Below are positions 7,641-16,715 of a stretch of 46,786 bases of DNA, piece by piece. The stretch comes from Shimia sp. (GTDB lineage: Bacteria; Pseudomonadota; Alphaproteobacteria; Rhodobacterales; Rhodobacteraceae), in the NCBI GenBank assembly GCA_024224295.1, contig JAAENN010000163.1, positions 1 through 46,786 of the forward strand, read 5' to 3'. The notes under the pieces were generated by a model. The model saw only the letters and a list, made by a program, of their open reading frames with translations. It was not told the origin of the DNA and did not search any database. The position numbers were made by a program, and so were the translations under genes. Each line of letters starts with the position of its first letter. Position 1 is the first letter of the stretch.

Positions 7641-8804
7641 ATGTTCATGCACACGATGAATTTTGATCTGGGTGAAGACGTCAACGCGCTGCGCGAGATG
7701 GTGCACCGCTTTGCGCAAGAGCGCATCAAGCCGATGGCCGCGGACATCGATCTGAAAAACGAATTCCCCAATGAGCTTTGGAACGAATTTGGCGACTTGG
7801 GTCTGTTGGGGGTCACCGTTCCTGAGGAATTTGGCGGGGCAGGCATGTCCTATCTGGCGCATGTGATTGTGGTGGAAGAAATCGCCCGCGCCTCTGCTTC
7901 GGTGTCGTTGTCTTACGGCGCACACTCAAACCTCTGCGTGAATCAGATCAAGCTCAACGGCAATGACGAGCAGAAAGCCAAGTATCTTCCTCGGCTGTTA
8001 TCGGGTGAGCATGTTGGAGCGTTGGCAATGTCCGAACCCTCAGCAGGCTCCGACGTGGTGTCGATGAAGTTGCGGGCGGAGAAGCGAAACGATCGCTTTG
8101 TGCTGAACGGCAACAAATACTGGATCACCAACGGGCCGGACGCCGACACACTTGTGGTCTATGCCAAAACTGATCCGGATGCTGGCCCGCGTGGCATCAC
8201 CGCCTTCCTGATCGAAAAAGAGATGAAGGGATTTTCCACCTCTCTGCACTTTGACAAGCTTGGCATGCGCGGTTCCAACACCGCCGAACTGATCTTCGAA
8301 GATGTTGAGGTGCCATTTGAGAATATCCTCGGTGAAGAAGGCAAAGGTGTCGCGGTTCTCATGTCCGGTCTGGATTACGAACGTGTGGTTCTGGCAGGCA
8401 TCGGCACCGGTATCATTGCGGCCTGTTTGGACGAAATCATGCCTTACATGGTGGAGCGCAAACAGTTTGGCCAATCCATCGGTAACTTTCAACTGATGCA
8501 AGGCAAGATCGCGGATATGTACACCGCGATGAACTCCGCTCGGGCTTACGTGTATGAGTGTGCTAAAGCCTGTGACGAAGGCCGTATCACCCGTCAAGAT
8601 GCTGCAGCCTGCTGTCTCTACGCGTCTGAGGTTGCTATGACCCAAGCTCATCAAGCGGTTCAGGCCATGGGCGGGGCTGGTTATCTGTCAGACAATCCTG
8701 TGGGTCGAATTTTCCGCGATGCCAAGCTGATGGAAATTGGAGCTGGCACCAGCGAAATCCGCCGCATGTTGATTGGCCGTGAGCTGATGACAGCACAGGC
8801 CTAA
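7641..8804 (+). CDS. ivd: isovaleryl-CoA dehydrogenase
   Basis: A 387-aa FAD-dependent acyl-CoA dehydrogenase that oxidises isovaleryl-CoA to 3-methylcrotonyl-CoA in leucine breakdown (also called liuA). Family landmarks are the [11 protein letters not shown] segment (about residues 93-103) and [28 protein letters not shown] carries Glu247, aligned with the catalytic base that in isovaleryl-CoA dehydrogenases sits on helix G rather than in the usual C-terminal position. [22 protein letters not shown] is the C-terminal signature. The GGAGGAGGT Shine-Dalgarno supports the start at 7641. Genes for the next four steps lie downstream, after an OmpW gene on the opposite strand. Confidence 0.93.
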   Translation: MFMHTMNFDLGEDVNALREMVHRFAQERIKPMAADIDLKNEFPNELWNEFGDLGLLGVTVPEEFGGAGMSYLAHVIVVEEIARASASVSLSYGAHSNLCVNQIKLNGNDEQKAKYLPRLLSGEHVGALAMSEPSAGSDVVSMKLRAEKRNDRFVLNGNKYWITNGPDADTLVVYAKTDPDAGPRGITAFLIEKEMKGFSTSLHFDKLGMRGSNTAELIFEDVEVPFENILGEEGKGVAVLMSGLDYERVVLAGIGTGIIAACLDEIMPYMVERKQFGQSIGNFQLMQGKIADMYTAMNSARAYVYECAKACDEGRITRQDAAACCLYASEVAMTQAHQAVQAMGGAGYLSDNPVGRIFRDAKLMEIGAGTSEIRRMLIGRELMTAQA

Positions 8805-8813
8805 GAAAAAGAT

Positions 8814-8847
8814 GCATGACTGGTTCTGAGGGAACAACCAGCCATGC
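8814..8847. terminator. hairpin downstream of ivd
   Basis: Arms GCATG-A-CTGGTT (8814-8825) and AACCAG-C-CATGC (8836-8847) pair with one internal mismatch and a 10-nt loop, just after the ivd stop codon. There is no clear U-tract, so this is a weak terminator or a 3'-end stabilising structure. Confidence 0.4.
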
Positions 8848-8858
8848 AATACTGCAGC

Positions 8859-8878
8859 TGGGGCGCCTAAGCGCCCCA
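8859..8878. terminator. GC-rich hairpin between convergent ivd and ompW-like genes
   Basis: An 8-bp perfect stem TGGGGCGC / GCGCCCCA with loop CTAA lies 7 nt beyond the end of the OmpW gene. The position between convergent genes suggests a bidirectional terminator, although no T-run follows on either strand. Confidence 0.45.
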
Positions 8879-8885
8879 TACCGGA

Positions 8886-9491
8886 TCAGAACTTATGAAC
8901 GTAAGACACGCCAACCAGAATAGGGTCAATTTCGGCAGTGCCAGCAGGCGCGCCGTTCAGGGTGACGTCTGTGTCGATGTCAAACCAACGTACGTTCAAG
9001 CGCACAGCTCCGCGTTCGCTGACCTGATAGTCCAGGCCGGCCTGCACGGCGACACCCCAACTGTCATCAAGGCTGATCGTCCCAAGAGGAGTCGATTCAT
9101 CAAAAAACTTGGTGTAGTTGACGCCAACTCCGGCATAGGGTTTCCATTTGGAACCGGTGTCAAAGTGGTAGTTGACCGACAGGGTGGGTGGCAGGTGTTT
9201 TGTCGTTGCGGCGTAGCCACCATTCACGGAAATATCGTGTTTAAATGGGGTTGCTGCGAGAAGCTCAATACCGACGTTGTCCCAGAAAAAGTACTCTGCG
9301 GTGAAGATCGGCCGCACATCGCTGTCGATGCTGCCGCTACCGCCCGCGATTGTTCCGCTGTCAGATTTCGGCTTCAAGTAGCCAACACCAACACCCAAGG
9401 TCCAGTCTCCAGCGGATTGGGCCAAGGCTCCGCCACCAATCACGGTGGCCAAAGCTGTGGTGAGAGCCAATGTTGCGCTGATACGTTTCAT
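8886..9491 (-). CDS. OmpW family outer membrane beta-barrel protein
   Basis: A 201-aa small outer membrane porin-like protein. A Sec signal peptide (MKRISATLALTTALATVIGGGALAQ, positively charged start and ALA-Q cleavage near residue 21-22) is followed by alternating strands typical of an 8-stranded barrel. Landmarks include GDWTLGVGVGYLKPKSD, FFWDNVGIELLAATPFKHDI and the terminal aromatic HKF. OmpW proteins move small hydrophobic molecules across the outer membrane. An in-frame ATG 12 nt upstream (9503) is possible. It lies between ivd and mccB on the other strand. An FNR-like box at 9562-9575 suggests oxygen-responsive control. Confidence 0.9.
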   Translation of the reverse strand: MKRISATLALTTALATVIGGGALAQSAGDWTLGVGVGYLKPKSDSGTIAGGSGSIDSDVRPIFTAEYFFWDNVGIELLAATPFKHDISVNGGYAATTKHLPPTLSVNYHFDTGSKWKPYAGVGVNYTKFFDESTPLGTISLDDSWGVAVQAGLDYQVSERGAVRLNVRWFDIDTDVTLNGAPAGTAEIDPILVGVSYVHKF

Positions 9492-9561
9492 GGTGAAACC
9501 CATTCTTCGTTAGAAATTCCAGTTAACAAAGCGTGCCTATCAATGCCGCCGAGTCGCTTCT

Positions 9562-9575
9562 CTGATATAGATCAA
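9562..9575 (-). promoter_or_regulatory. FNR/FnrL-like binding site upstream of the ompW-like gene
   Basis: On the minus strand the site reads TTGATCTATATCAG, nine of ten matches to the FNR dyad TTGAT-N4-ATCAA. Its centre is about 77 nt upstream of the ompW-like start codon, a distance compatible with an activator site at about -41.5 from a start point near 9527. ompW is FNR-regulated in E. coli, which supports the reading. Confidence 0.55.
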
Positions 9576-9683
9576 GAAAATGGAATATGTTTGCTAGATA
9601 CATCTTTTGGCTTGCGGGAACACAGGCTGAATAACACGTGCCAATGTCTGCCTCCCGAGCAGTTTTCGCACCTTTCAATTGTC

Positions 9684-9702
9684 GCAAACCAGCAGGGTTT
9701 GC
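9684..9702. repeat. 7-bp inverted repeat upstream of mccB
   Basis: Arms GCAAACC (9684-9690) and GGTTTGC (9696-9702) flank a 5-nt loop, ending 22 nt before the mccB start codon. It may be an operator or a 5' leader hairpin. It does not resemble the ivd palindrome, so it gives no evidence of shared control. Confidence 0.35.
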
Positions 9703-9724
9703 CCGACGCCAAAATGGGGGTCTC

Positions 9725-11329
9725 ATGAAACTTCAATCCAAGGTGATCACCTCGTCTGAGGACTTTGCCGAAAATCGCGCTGCGCATCTTCAGATGATTG
9801 ACGATGTGCGTCAGGTGGCTGAGGCGGCTCGGATGGGGGGGGGCGAGAAGTCTCGCGCCCGTCACGAAAGCCGTGGAAAAATGCTGCCGCGCCGACGCGT
9901 AGCCGGCTTGCTTGATCCCGGCTCGCCATTTCTGGAAGTAGGCGCAACCGCAGCGCATGGCATGTATGACGGGGCCGCGCCCTGTGCCGGTGTCGTGGCC
10001 GGGATCGGCCGCGTGCATGGGCAAGAGGTCATGGTGGTCTGCAATGACGCCACGGTGAAGGGCGGCACCTACTACCCGATGACCGTCAAAAAACACTTGC
10101 GCGCCCAAGAGATTGCCGAGCAGAATAATCTGCCCTGTGTCTATCTAGTGGACAGCGGCGGCGCCAACCTGCCTCAACAGGACGAAGTTTTTCCGGATCG
10201 CGATCACTTCGGCCGTATCTTCTTTAATCAAGCGAACATGTCAGCCAAAGGCGTCCCTCAGGTTGCTGTGGTGATGGGCTCGTGTACCGCCGGTGGTGCC
10301 TACGTGCCCGCCATGTCGGACGTGACCATCATCGTGAAAGAGCAGGGTACCATCTTCCTCGCAGGGCCACCGCTGGTGAAAGCTGCAACCGGTGAAGTTG
10401 TGAGTGCCGAAGACCTAGGCGGCGGCGATGTGCACACCCGGCTGTCGGGTGTGGCTGATTACTTGGCAGATGACGATGCCCACGCGCTTGCTCTAGCGCG
10501 CGACGCTCTGAAGCACCTCAACCGGACAAAGCCGCTAAACGTAGATTGGCAAACATCGGAAGAGCCAGCGTATGATCCGGAGGAAATCCTTGGCGTGGTG
10601 CCCGGTGGCCTGCGCACGCCTTACGATATTCGTGAGGTCATTGCTCGTGTCGTGGACGGCTCACGTTTTGACGAATTCAAAAAGCGCTTTGGCGAAACGC
10701 TGGTCTGTGGCTTTGCCCATGTGAAGGGCTGCCCGGTCGGCATCATCGCCAACAACGGCGTGCTCTATTCCGAAAGTGCCGCCAAAGGCGCGCATTTTGT
10801 CGAACTTTGTTCTCAACGCGGTATCCCGCTGGTGTTCCTGCAAAACATCACCGGCTTTATGGTTGGCCAGAAATATGAGGCCGAAGGCATCGCCCGTCAC
10901 GGCGCGAAAATGGTGACCGCCGTGGCCACCACCAAAGTGCCCAAAATCACCATGCTGGTTGGCGGTTCCTTTGGTGCAGGCAACTACGGTATGGCCGGCC
11001 GTGCTTACTCACCGCGCTTCCTCTGGAGCTGGCCCAACAGCCGCATTTCCGTGATGGGCGGCGAACAGGCTGCGGGCGTTCTCGCAACGGTCAAGCGCGA
11101 TGCCATCGAGCGTCAGGGTGGTACATGGTCGACTGAGGAAGAAGCCGCCTTCAAACAGCCCACGCTGGACATGTTCGAAGAACAAAGCCACCCGCTCTAT
11201 GCCTCCGCTCGCCTTTGGGACGATGGCATTGTGGACCCACGCAAGACCCGTGACGTGCTGCATCTGAGCCTCACGGCTTCCCTGAACGCACCAATTGAGG
11301 AGACCAAATTCGGCGTGTTCCGGATGTAA
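9725..11329 (+). CDS. mccB: methylcrotonoyl-CoA carboxylase, carboxyltransferase (beta) subunit
   Basis: A 534-aa carboxyltransferase that moves CO2 from biotin on the alpha subunit to 3-methylcrotonyl-CoA (liuB). It has the tandem crotonase-like halves of the family. The N-terminal half includes [27 protein letters not shown] and [17 protein letters not shown]. The C-terminal half includes [23 protein letters not shown] and [22 protein letters not shown]. The start at 9725 (MKLQSKV) gives the usual family length and follows GGGGG; an upstream in-frame ATG at 9638 would add 29 unrelated residues. A run of nine G (9835-9843) encodes MGGG near residue 37. Confidence 0.93.
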   Translation: MKLQSKVITSSEDFAENRAAHLQMIDDVRQVAEAARMGGGEKSRARHESRGKMLPRRRVAGLLDPGSPFLEVGATAAHGMYDGAAPCAGVVAGIGRVHGQEVMVVCNDATVKGGTYYPMTVKKHLRAQEIAEQNNLPCVYLVDSGGANLPQQDEVFPDRDHFGRIFFNQANMSAKGVPQVAVVMGSCTAGGAYVPAMSDVTIIVKEQGTIFLAGPPLVKAATGEVVSAEDLGGGDVHTRLSGVADYLADDDAHALALARDALKHLNRTKPLNVDWQTSEEPAYDPEEILGVVPGGLRTPYDIREVIARVVDGSRFDEFKKRFGETLVCGFAHVKGCPVGIIANNGVLYSESAAKGAHFVELCSQRGIPLVFLQNITGFMVGQKYEAEGIARHGAKMVTAVATTKVPKITMLVGGSFGAGNYGMAGRAYSPRFLWSWPNSRISVMGGEQAAGVLATVKRDAIERQGGTWSTEEEAAFKQPTLDMFEEQSHPLYASARLWDDGIVDPRKTRDVLHLSLTASLNAPIEETKFGVFRM

Positions 11330-11346
11330 GGGTAAAGTAAAGAACA

Positions 11347-12024
11347 ATGCGTGATTTCGGGAAAAAGCTTATGGAAAAACTGCCAAGCGTTTCGCTTGGT
11401 GATCTCTCATGGCCGGATGTCACGCGAGAGGTCGAAATTGCTGTGTACCTGGTGCACAATTCCAACGATGCCGAAGACTACTTCTTTCTCTTCGACTTTG
11501 AGGAGTTTGTGGAAAAATCTCGGTCCGGCCTTTTTGTCCGCCCTGTATTGCAAGTGTTTGCAGGGCGCGCCGACTTTAGTCGAACGCTGTTTGCCCGGCA
11601 GTTCCGCGAAGTCTTTGCAAATGAGTTTGATCGCATGCGCACCGAACTTGCCGCGAGCAAAAACTCAAAATGGGGTTGGCTGAGTTTCGGCAATGCGATC
11701 AATCTTGTTGGAGGGCTGGTGTCTAATTTGGTGCTCGCCTTGGCTTTGTCGGCTGGCAGTAAGGTGATGCAGGGACTTGGCATTGCGAGGGTTTTTACCG
11801 CCAAAAGTGATGGGACCAAACTGCGCGATGAAATCGAAAAAACCAAATCACAGGTCGAAACCGCGCTTGAGCGCATAGAAATCACAATCCATCGTGAACT
11901 CTACGATCATGCGTACAGCGATGGGTACCTTGGAAAAATTAGCGATATGGACAGAGAAGCTTGGCGGTTGCCTGCTTATGTGCGTGCGCATCTGACACAA
12001 CGATCCAACGGATCTTGGTGGTGA
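11347..12024 (+). CDS. unknown membrane-associated protein inside the liu operon
   Basis: A 225-aa protein I do not recognise. An N-terminal soluble part of about 110 residues is rich in aromatic and acidic residues (DAEDYFFLFDFEEFVEK). It is followed by a hydrophobic stretch of one long or two short membrane helices (INLVGGLVSNLVLALALSAG, about residues 119-138). A charged helix with coiled-coil character comes next (KLRDEIEKTKSQVETALERIEITI), and then an aromatic C-terminus. It lies 17 nt after mccB and 9 nt before mccA, so it is cotranscribed with the two carboxylase subunits. There is no obvious Shine-Dalgarno. Function unknown. Confidence 0.72.
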   Translation: MRDFGKKLMEKLPSVSLGDLSWPDVTREVEIAVYLVHNSNDAEDYFFLFDFEEFVEKSRSGLFVRPVLQVFAGRADFSRTLFARQFREVFANEFDRMRTELAASKNSKWGWLSFGNAINLVGGLVSNLVLALALSAGSKVMQGLGIARVFTAKSDGTKLRDEIEKTKSQVETALERIEITIHRELYDHAYSDGYLGKISDMDREAWRLPAYVRAHLTQRSNGSWW

Positions 12025-12033
12025 GGAAAAAGA

Positions 12034-13983
12034 ATGTTTGAAAAAATCCTGATAGCCAACCGTGGTGAAATCGCATGTCGTGTGATTGAAAGCGCCCGCA
12101 AGATAGGCGTGAAAACCGTCGCCGTTTACTCGGATGCGGACGCCACGGCAAAACATGTCGCGCTGGCAGATCAAGCTGTACACATTGGCGGTGCGGCACC
12201 GGCGGAAAGCTACCTTAAAGGTGACGTGCTCATCGCCGCCGCGCTGGACAGCGGCGCGCAAGGCATCCACCCCGGCTACGGCTTTCTCTCGGAAAATCCG
12301 GAGTTTGTGGAAGCGGTCGAGGCGGCTGGCCTGATCTTCATTGGGCCATCCGCCAAAGCCATCCGCGCCATGGGGTTAAAAGACGCCGCCAAGGCGTTGA
12401 TGGAAGAAGCCAATGTGCCGGTTGTGCCAGGCTATCATGGCGACAATCAGGACGCGGCATTTTTGGCTGAACAAGCCGAGGTCATCGGCTACCCGGTGTT
12501 GATCAAAGCCGTCGCGGGCGGTGGCGGCAAAGGCATGCGCCTTGTCGAGAAACCTGCGGAGTTTGCGGATGCGTTGGCATCGGCGCAGGGAGAGGCCACC
12601 ACGGCCTTTGGCAACCCCGATGTTCTGATCGAAAAATACGTCACAAGCCCACGCCACATTGAGGTTCAGGTCTTTGGAGACGGTGAGAAGGCCGTGCATC
12701 TGTTTGAGCGGGACTGTTCTTTGCAGCGCCGCCACCAGAAGGTCATCGAAGAAGCCCCCGCGCCCGGTATGACCGAAGAGATGCGCGCGGCGATGGGCGA
12801 CGCCGCTGTGCGCGCGGCCGAGGCGATCAACTACAAAGGCGCTGGCACCATTGAGTTTATTGTGGACGGGTCAGACGGTCTGCGACCGGACGGGTTCTGG
12901 TTCATGGAAATGAACACCCGCCTGCAGGTGGAACATCCTGTTACCGAAGCTATTACTGGCGTCGACCTTGTGGAATGGCAGTTGCGTGTTGCCTCCGGTG
13001 AACCACTTCCGAAGCAGCAAGATGAACTGACCATCACCGGTCACTCTTTTGAAGCACGCATTTATGCTGAGGACGTGCCGAAAGGCTTCTTACCTGCAAC
13101 CGGTACACTCTCACATTTGGCGTTCCCTGTTGAAGCACGCATCGACAGTGGGGTGCGGGCAGGGGATACCATCAGCCCGTGGTATGATCCGATGATCGCC
13201 AAACTGGTGGTGCACGGTTCCACCCGCGAGATAGCGCTTAAGCAGTTGGAGCGCGCCCTACGGTGGACGGATGTTGGCGGCACAGTGACCAACGTGAGCT
13301 TCCTGGCCTTGCTGGCGGCGCAGCCCAACTTTGTGGCGGGCGATGTCGACACCGGTTTGATCGAGCGCCACATCGATGCGCTGGCGGTGCAGCCGACGGC
13401 CTGTACAAAGGCGCGCTCGGTGGCGGCGCTGACCGCGTTGGGCTTGCGGCCACTGGATGGATCTGCGCCAGCCGAAACGCTGGTGCTGTGGTCTCCGCTC
13501 ACACACAGCGTGTCTCTGATCCACAATGAAGAGCGTATTGATGTAGATGTGCGTGTGAATGGCACCGCCAACTACACGGTTCAAGTTGGCGAGGCGGAAC
13601 ACACTGTCACCTACAAAGGCGGCAGCTGGTGGGTTGACACAGTCAAAGTGCCCGCGCGCGCCGCAAAACATGACGATGAGCTGACCGTATTCTGGGGCAA
13701 CGGCTATCGTTTCACTGTTGTGGACCCGCTCGACCGTGAAGATGAAGGCGGGGCGGGCGGCAACGTGATTGCCGCACCGATGCCAGGCCTAGTGAAAGCT
13801 ATTTTTGCAGAAGCCGGTCAAGAAGTCAGCGAAGGCGATCGCTTGGCCATTCTGGAAGCCATGAAAATGGAGCATTCGCTGCTCGCACCGCGAGATGGTG
13901 TTGTGGCGGATGTCTTAGCTACCGAGGGCGCGCAGGTTGAGGACGGCACCGCCCTGATCCTGCTGGAAGAAGACGAGGCATGA
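12034..13983 (+). CDS. mccA: methylcrotonoyl-CoA carboxylase, biotin-carrying (alpha) subunit
   Basis: A 649-aa fused biotin carboxylase and biotin carboxyl carrier protein (liuD). The biotin carboxylase part runs from residue 1 (FEKILIANRGEIACRV) through the ATP-grasp Gly loop AVAGGGGKGMRLVEK and the FMEMNTRLQVEHPVTE catalytic block to about residue 445. A linker domain follows. The C-terminal biotinyl domain carries Lys611 in EAMKMEHS. It carboxylates biotin with ATP and bicarbonate. It must be modified by biotin ligase, for which birA lies at 33865-34617. It overlaps the next gene by 4 nt (ATGA). Confidence 0.94.
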   Translation: MFEKILIANRGEIACRVIESARKIGVKTVAVYSDADATAKHVALADQAVHIGGAAPAESYLKGDVLIAAALDSGAQGIHPGYGFLSENPEFVEAVEAAGLIFIGPSAKAIRAMGLKDAAKALMEEANVPVVPGYHGDNQDAAFLAEQAEVIGYPVLIKAVAGGGGKGMRLVEKPAEFADALASAQGEATTAFGNPDVLIEKYVTSPRHIEVQVFGDGEKAVHLFERDCSLQRRHQKVIEEAPAPGMTEEMRAAMGDAAVRAAEAINYKGAGTIEFIVDGSDGLRPDGFWFMEMNTRLQVEHPVTEAITGVDLVEWQLRVASGEPLPKQQDELTITGHSFEARIYAEDVPKGFLPATGTLSHLAFPVEARIDSGVRAGDTISPWYDPMIAKLVVHGSTREIALKQLERALRWTDVGGTVTNVSFLALLAAQPNFVAGDVDTGLIERHIDALAVQPTACTKARSVAALTALGLRPLDGSAPAETLVLWSPLTHSVSLIHNEERIDVDVRVNGTANYTVQVGEAEHTVTYKGGSWWVDTVKVPARAAKHDDELTVFWGNGYRFTVVDPLDREDEGGAGGNVIAAPMPGLVKAIFAEAGQEVSEGDRLAILEAMKMEHSLLAPRDGVVADVLATEGAQVEDGTALILLEEDEA

Positions 13984-14651
13984 GCGCGGTCCTGCATTCC
14001 ATCGCGGGCAGTCGCTCCTTTCGGGTGAACTGGCTTTTGCACGAACTGGGCGAAGCGGTGGAGATTGTGCCTTACCAGATCATGGATGGTTCACTGCAAC
14101 AGCCCGCATTCAAAGCCATGTCGCCAGCCCGGCGCGTGCCGGCTTTGGAGATCGATGGGCGCGTGCTGTATGAAAGCGGCGCCATTGTGCAGTATCTTTG
14201 CGAAACCCGCGAGGGGCACAGCTTGGTGCCAGAGGTTGGCAGCGACGAACGTGCCGACTGGCTGCAATGGCTGCATTACGAAGAAACTATCGCAGCGGGC
14301 ATTGAGAACCTTAATATGCAGGACTTGTTTTTGCCCAAAAACTGGATGAAGTCGCCCACCGTGATGGGGATTGAAACCAAACGGCTGGCGATTGCGTTGA
14401 AAGCTGTTGAAGGCGTATTGGCCGACGGAAGAGAGTTTCTGTTGGGCAGCGGATTTTCGGCCGCAGACGTTATGATGGGATTCACGCTCGAAAGCGCCAG
14501 CCGCTATGTGCGGTTTGACAGCTACCCATTGACCACGGCCTATTTGCGGCGCATCGAAGCACGTCCGGCCTATCAGGCGGCACAGGCCGCTGAAGGGGAA
14601 CAGCAGTTTTATACGCAAGACTTCTATGATGTGCCGGAGCAGGGGGCGTAA
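13980..14651 (+). CDS. glutathione S-transferase family protein in the liu operon
   Basis: A 223-aa GST-fold protein. The N-terminal thioredoxin-like domain contains AVLHSIAGSRSFRVNWLLHELG, then the cis-Pro segment RRVPALEIDGRVLYESGAIVQYL (about residues 51-73), which places the glutathione gamma-Glu. The helical C-terminal domain includes FLLGSGFSAADVMMGFTLE. The start overlaps the mccA stop (ATGA), and the stop is 2 nt from mvaB, so it is translationally coupled to leucine degradation genes. A role against electrophilic enoyl-CoA side products is plausible but inferred. Confidence 0.88.
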   Translation: MSAVLHSIAGSRSFRVNWLLHELGEAVEIVPYQIMDGSLQQPAFKAMSPARRVPALEIDGRVLYESGAIVQYLCETREGHSLVPEVGSDERADWLQWLHYEETIAAGIENLNMQDLFLPKNWMKSPTVMGIETKRLAIALKAVEGVLADGREFLLGSGFSAADVMMGFTLESASRYVRFDSYPLTTAYLRRIEARPAYQAAQAAEGEQQFYTQDFYDVPEQGA

Positions 14652-14653
14652 CC

Positions 14654-15514
14654 ATGTCCAACACAGTTGAAATATTCGAAATGGGCCCGCGGGATGGGCT
14701 ACAAAACGAGAAGCGCCAAATCCCGACGTCCGAGAAAATTGCGTTGGTGGATTGCTTGTCTAAAGCGGGGTTCAAGCGCATTGAGGTGGCCAGCTTTGTC
14801 AGCCCGAAATGGGTGCCACAAATGGCGGATTCTGCGCATGTCCTTGCTGGGATCAATCGTGCGGAAGGTATCAGCTACGCTGCCCTCACGCCCAACATGC
14901 GCGGTTTTGAGGGCGCGGTTGCGGCCAAAGCGGATGAAATTGCGATTTTTGGCTCTGCCTCTGAAGGCTTTTCGAAAGCTAATATCAATGCCACCATCGC
15001 GGAGAGCTTGGAACGTTTTGCGCCAGTGGTGACGGCTGCCAAAGACATCGGCCTGCCTGTGCGCGGCTATGTGAGCTGCGTCACTGATTGTCCGTATGAT
15101 GGCGCCACACCGCCAGAGAAGGTCGCGGAGGTCGCGAAACACCTGTTTGATGCGGGCTGCTATGAAATCAGCCTGGGCGACACCATTGGTCAGGGCACAC
15201 CAGAGAGTATCTCTGCGATGCTGAAAGCGGTCCTGGAAGGGGTGCCTGCAAACAAGTTGGCAGGGCACTATCACGACACGGCTGGTCGCGCCTTGGCGAA
15301 CATCGAGGCCTCGCTGGATTTAGGCGTACGCGTTTATGACGCTGCCGCTGGTGGCCTGGGGGGGTGCCCCTACGCGCCGGGTGCTAAAGGCAATGTCGCA
15401 TCGGAAGCCGTGGATGCGCATCTAAAGGCGCTGGGCTATGAGACAGGTCTCGACACAGCCGTACTCTCGCGAGCCGCAGAGATGGCGCTGGCCATGCGTG
15501 TAGTCGATGTCTAA
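14654..15514 (+). CDS. mvaB: hydroxymethylglutaryl-CoA lyase
   Basis: A 286-aa TIM-barrel enzyme that splits 3-hydroxy-3-methylglutaryl-CoA into acetyl-CoA and acetoacetate, the last step of leucine catabolism (liuE). It shows the EMGPRDGLQNEK start with catalytic Arg13, the metal-binding HYHDTAGRAL segment, and the family signature loop GGLGGCPYAPGAKGN with the active-site Cys238. Length matches bacterial HMG-CoA lyases, which lack the mitochondrial leader. It is tightly packed between a GST (2 nt) and the hydratase gene (15 nt). Confidence 0.94.
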   Translation: MSNTVEIFEMGPRDGLQNEKRQIPTSEKIALVDCLSKAGFKRIEVASFVSPKWVPQMADSAHVLAGINRAEGISYAALTPNMRGFEGAVAAKADEIAIFGSASEGFSKANINATIAESLERFAPVVTAAKDIGLPVRGYVSCVTDCPYDGATPPEKVAEVAKHLFDAGCYEISLGDTIGQGTPESISAMLKAVLEGVPANKLAGHYHDTAGRALANIEASLDLGVRVYDAAAGGLGGCPYAPGAKGNVASEAVDAHLKALGYETGLDTAVLSRAAEMALAMRVVDV

Positions 15515-15529
15515 TTGAGAGGAGATAGA

Positions 15530-16315
15530 ATGGCTTACGAAACCCTCACTATCACCGTCGACGAACGCGGTGTAGCCACGCTCACTCTGAACCGACCGGA
15601 AAAGCATAATGCGATGTCCGGACAGATGATCGTCGAGTTGAAGCAGGCTGCCGAGGCGCTGGGCGCGGACGACGCTGTGCGTGTGGTAGTACTGACCGGT
15701 GCAGGAAAGAGCTTCTGTGCCGGAGGCGACCTTGGCTGGATGCATGCGCAAATGGCGGCTGATCCGGACACCCGTTTTGTGGAGGCACGCAAACTGGCGG
15801 AGTCGCTTCAAGCGCTCAACACCCTGCCCAAGCCGCTCATCGGCCGGTTGCAGGGTAATGCCTTTGGCGGCGGTGTTGGCATGGCCAGCGTTTGTGATGT
15901 CGCCATTGGGGTGGACAGCCTGACCATGGGGTTGACCGAGACCAAGCTTGGTTTGATTCCAGCCACCATCGGCCCTTACGTTCTGTCACGCATGGGGGAA
16001 GCCATGGCCCGTCGGGTCTTTATGTCTGCCCGCCTTTTCAAAGCGACAGAGGCGGTCACGCTGGGACTCTTGGCAAAGGCAATACCTGCCGAGGAGCTGG
16101 ACGCTACGGTGGAAGCGGAAGTCGCGCCCTATTTAGCATGCGCGCCACAAGCCGTGGCACGAGCCAAGGCGCTTGCTCGGACGTTGGGGCCAAAGATTGA
16201 TGACGATGTGATCGACCATACCATTGGCGAGTTGGTAGCCTGTTGGGAAGGGCAAGAGGCCAAAGACGGCATCGGCGCCTTCTTTACCAAGCAAAAGCCA
16301 TCTTGGGTGTCCTGA
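15530..16315 (+). CDS. liuC: methylglutaconyl-CoA hydratase (enoyl-CoA hydratase family)
   Basis: A 261-aa crotonase-fold enzyme expected to hydrate 3-methylglutaconyl-CoA to HMG-CoA. Oxyanion-hole and core motifs are visible: GAGKSFCAGGDLGWM and LQGNAFGGGVGMASVCDVAIG, followed by TETKLGLIPATIGPYVL with the catalytic acid region. The start at 15530 (MAYETLTI) has AGGAG 6 nt upstream; an in-frame TTG at 15515 is rejected. The specific substrate is inferred from the cluster, which otherwise holds every other liu step. It is the last gene of the operon. Confidence 0.87.
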   Translation: MAYETLTITVDERGVATLTLNRPEKHNAMSGQMIVELKQAAEALGADDAVRVVVLTGAGKSFCAGGDLGWMHAQMAADPDTRFVEARKLAESLQALNTLPKPLIGRLQGNAFGGGVGMASVCDVAIGVDSLTMGLTETKLGLIPATIGPYVLSRMGEAMARRVFMSARLFKATEAVTLGLLAKAIPAEELDATVEAEVAPYLACAPQAVARAKALARTLGPKIDDDVIDHTIGELVACWEGQEAKDGIGAFFTKQKPSWVS

Positions 16316-16715
16316 TCTGAATACCTTTTCTGTAAAGGCGCACATGTGCCCTCACAGCCGTTAAACTCTAAATAACCGATAGATCACGATTTTTACGAAT
16401 GTCAGTCACTGCCATGCCATTTGTTATGGGCATGCCTGTTCCCTAGCGATTTTCTAGGATTTTGAGGGGAGGCGGAATCAAAAGGTCAATTTGTCCTGTT
16501 TCAAGTGCTGGGCGGGAAAAAATGACACCGGCTTAATGCCGCACATAGATGCAAAACAGGCTAAGTTATTAAATTTAAACCAAAAACATCAATGTCACGT
16601 CTTGCTCATAACTTGCGCTAAATATTGACCCCGCCTAGGGGCAGGGGTAAACCTCGAGAGGAGTTTATACAGCCATTTGACTGCACCGTGCTGGCGTGCA
16701 TGAAAGGAGCTACCC
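16316..16715. other. 400-bp intergenic region between liuC and nuoA
   Basis: No convincing gene is present. The 5' part holds a short hairpin-prone segment around GCACATGTGC (near 16340) but no U-tract terminator. The middle is AT-rich (16557-16590). A weak candidate promoter for nuo, TTGACC (16625-16630) and TAAACC (16648-16653) with a 17-bp spacer, lies about 63 nt before nuoA. AAAGGAG at 16703-16709 is the nuoA Shine-Dalgarno. No riboswitch or FNR dyad was recognised. The long gap suggests that the main nuo promoter and leader lie here. Confidence 0.4.

Noticed and set aside
16316-16715. A riboswitch, small RNA or small gene in the gap before nuoA
   Set aside because: No conserved aptamer-like pairing, no convincing short ORF with an RBS, and no terminator-like structure could be seen by eye.
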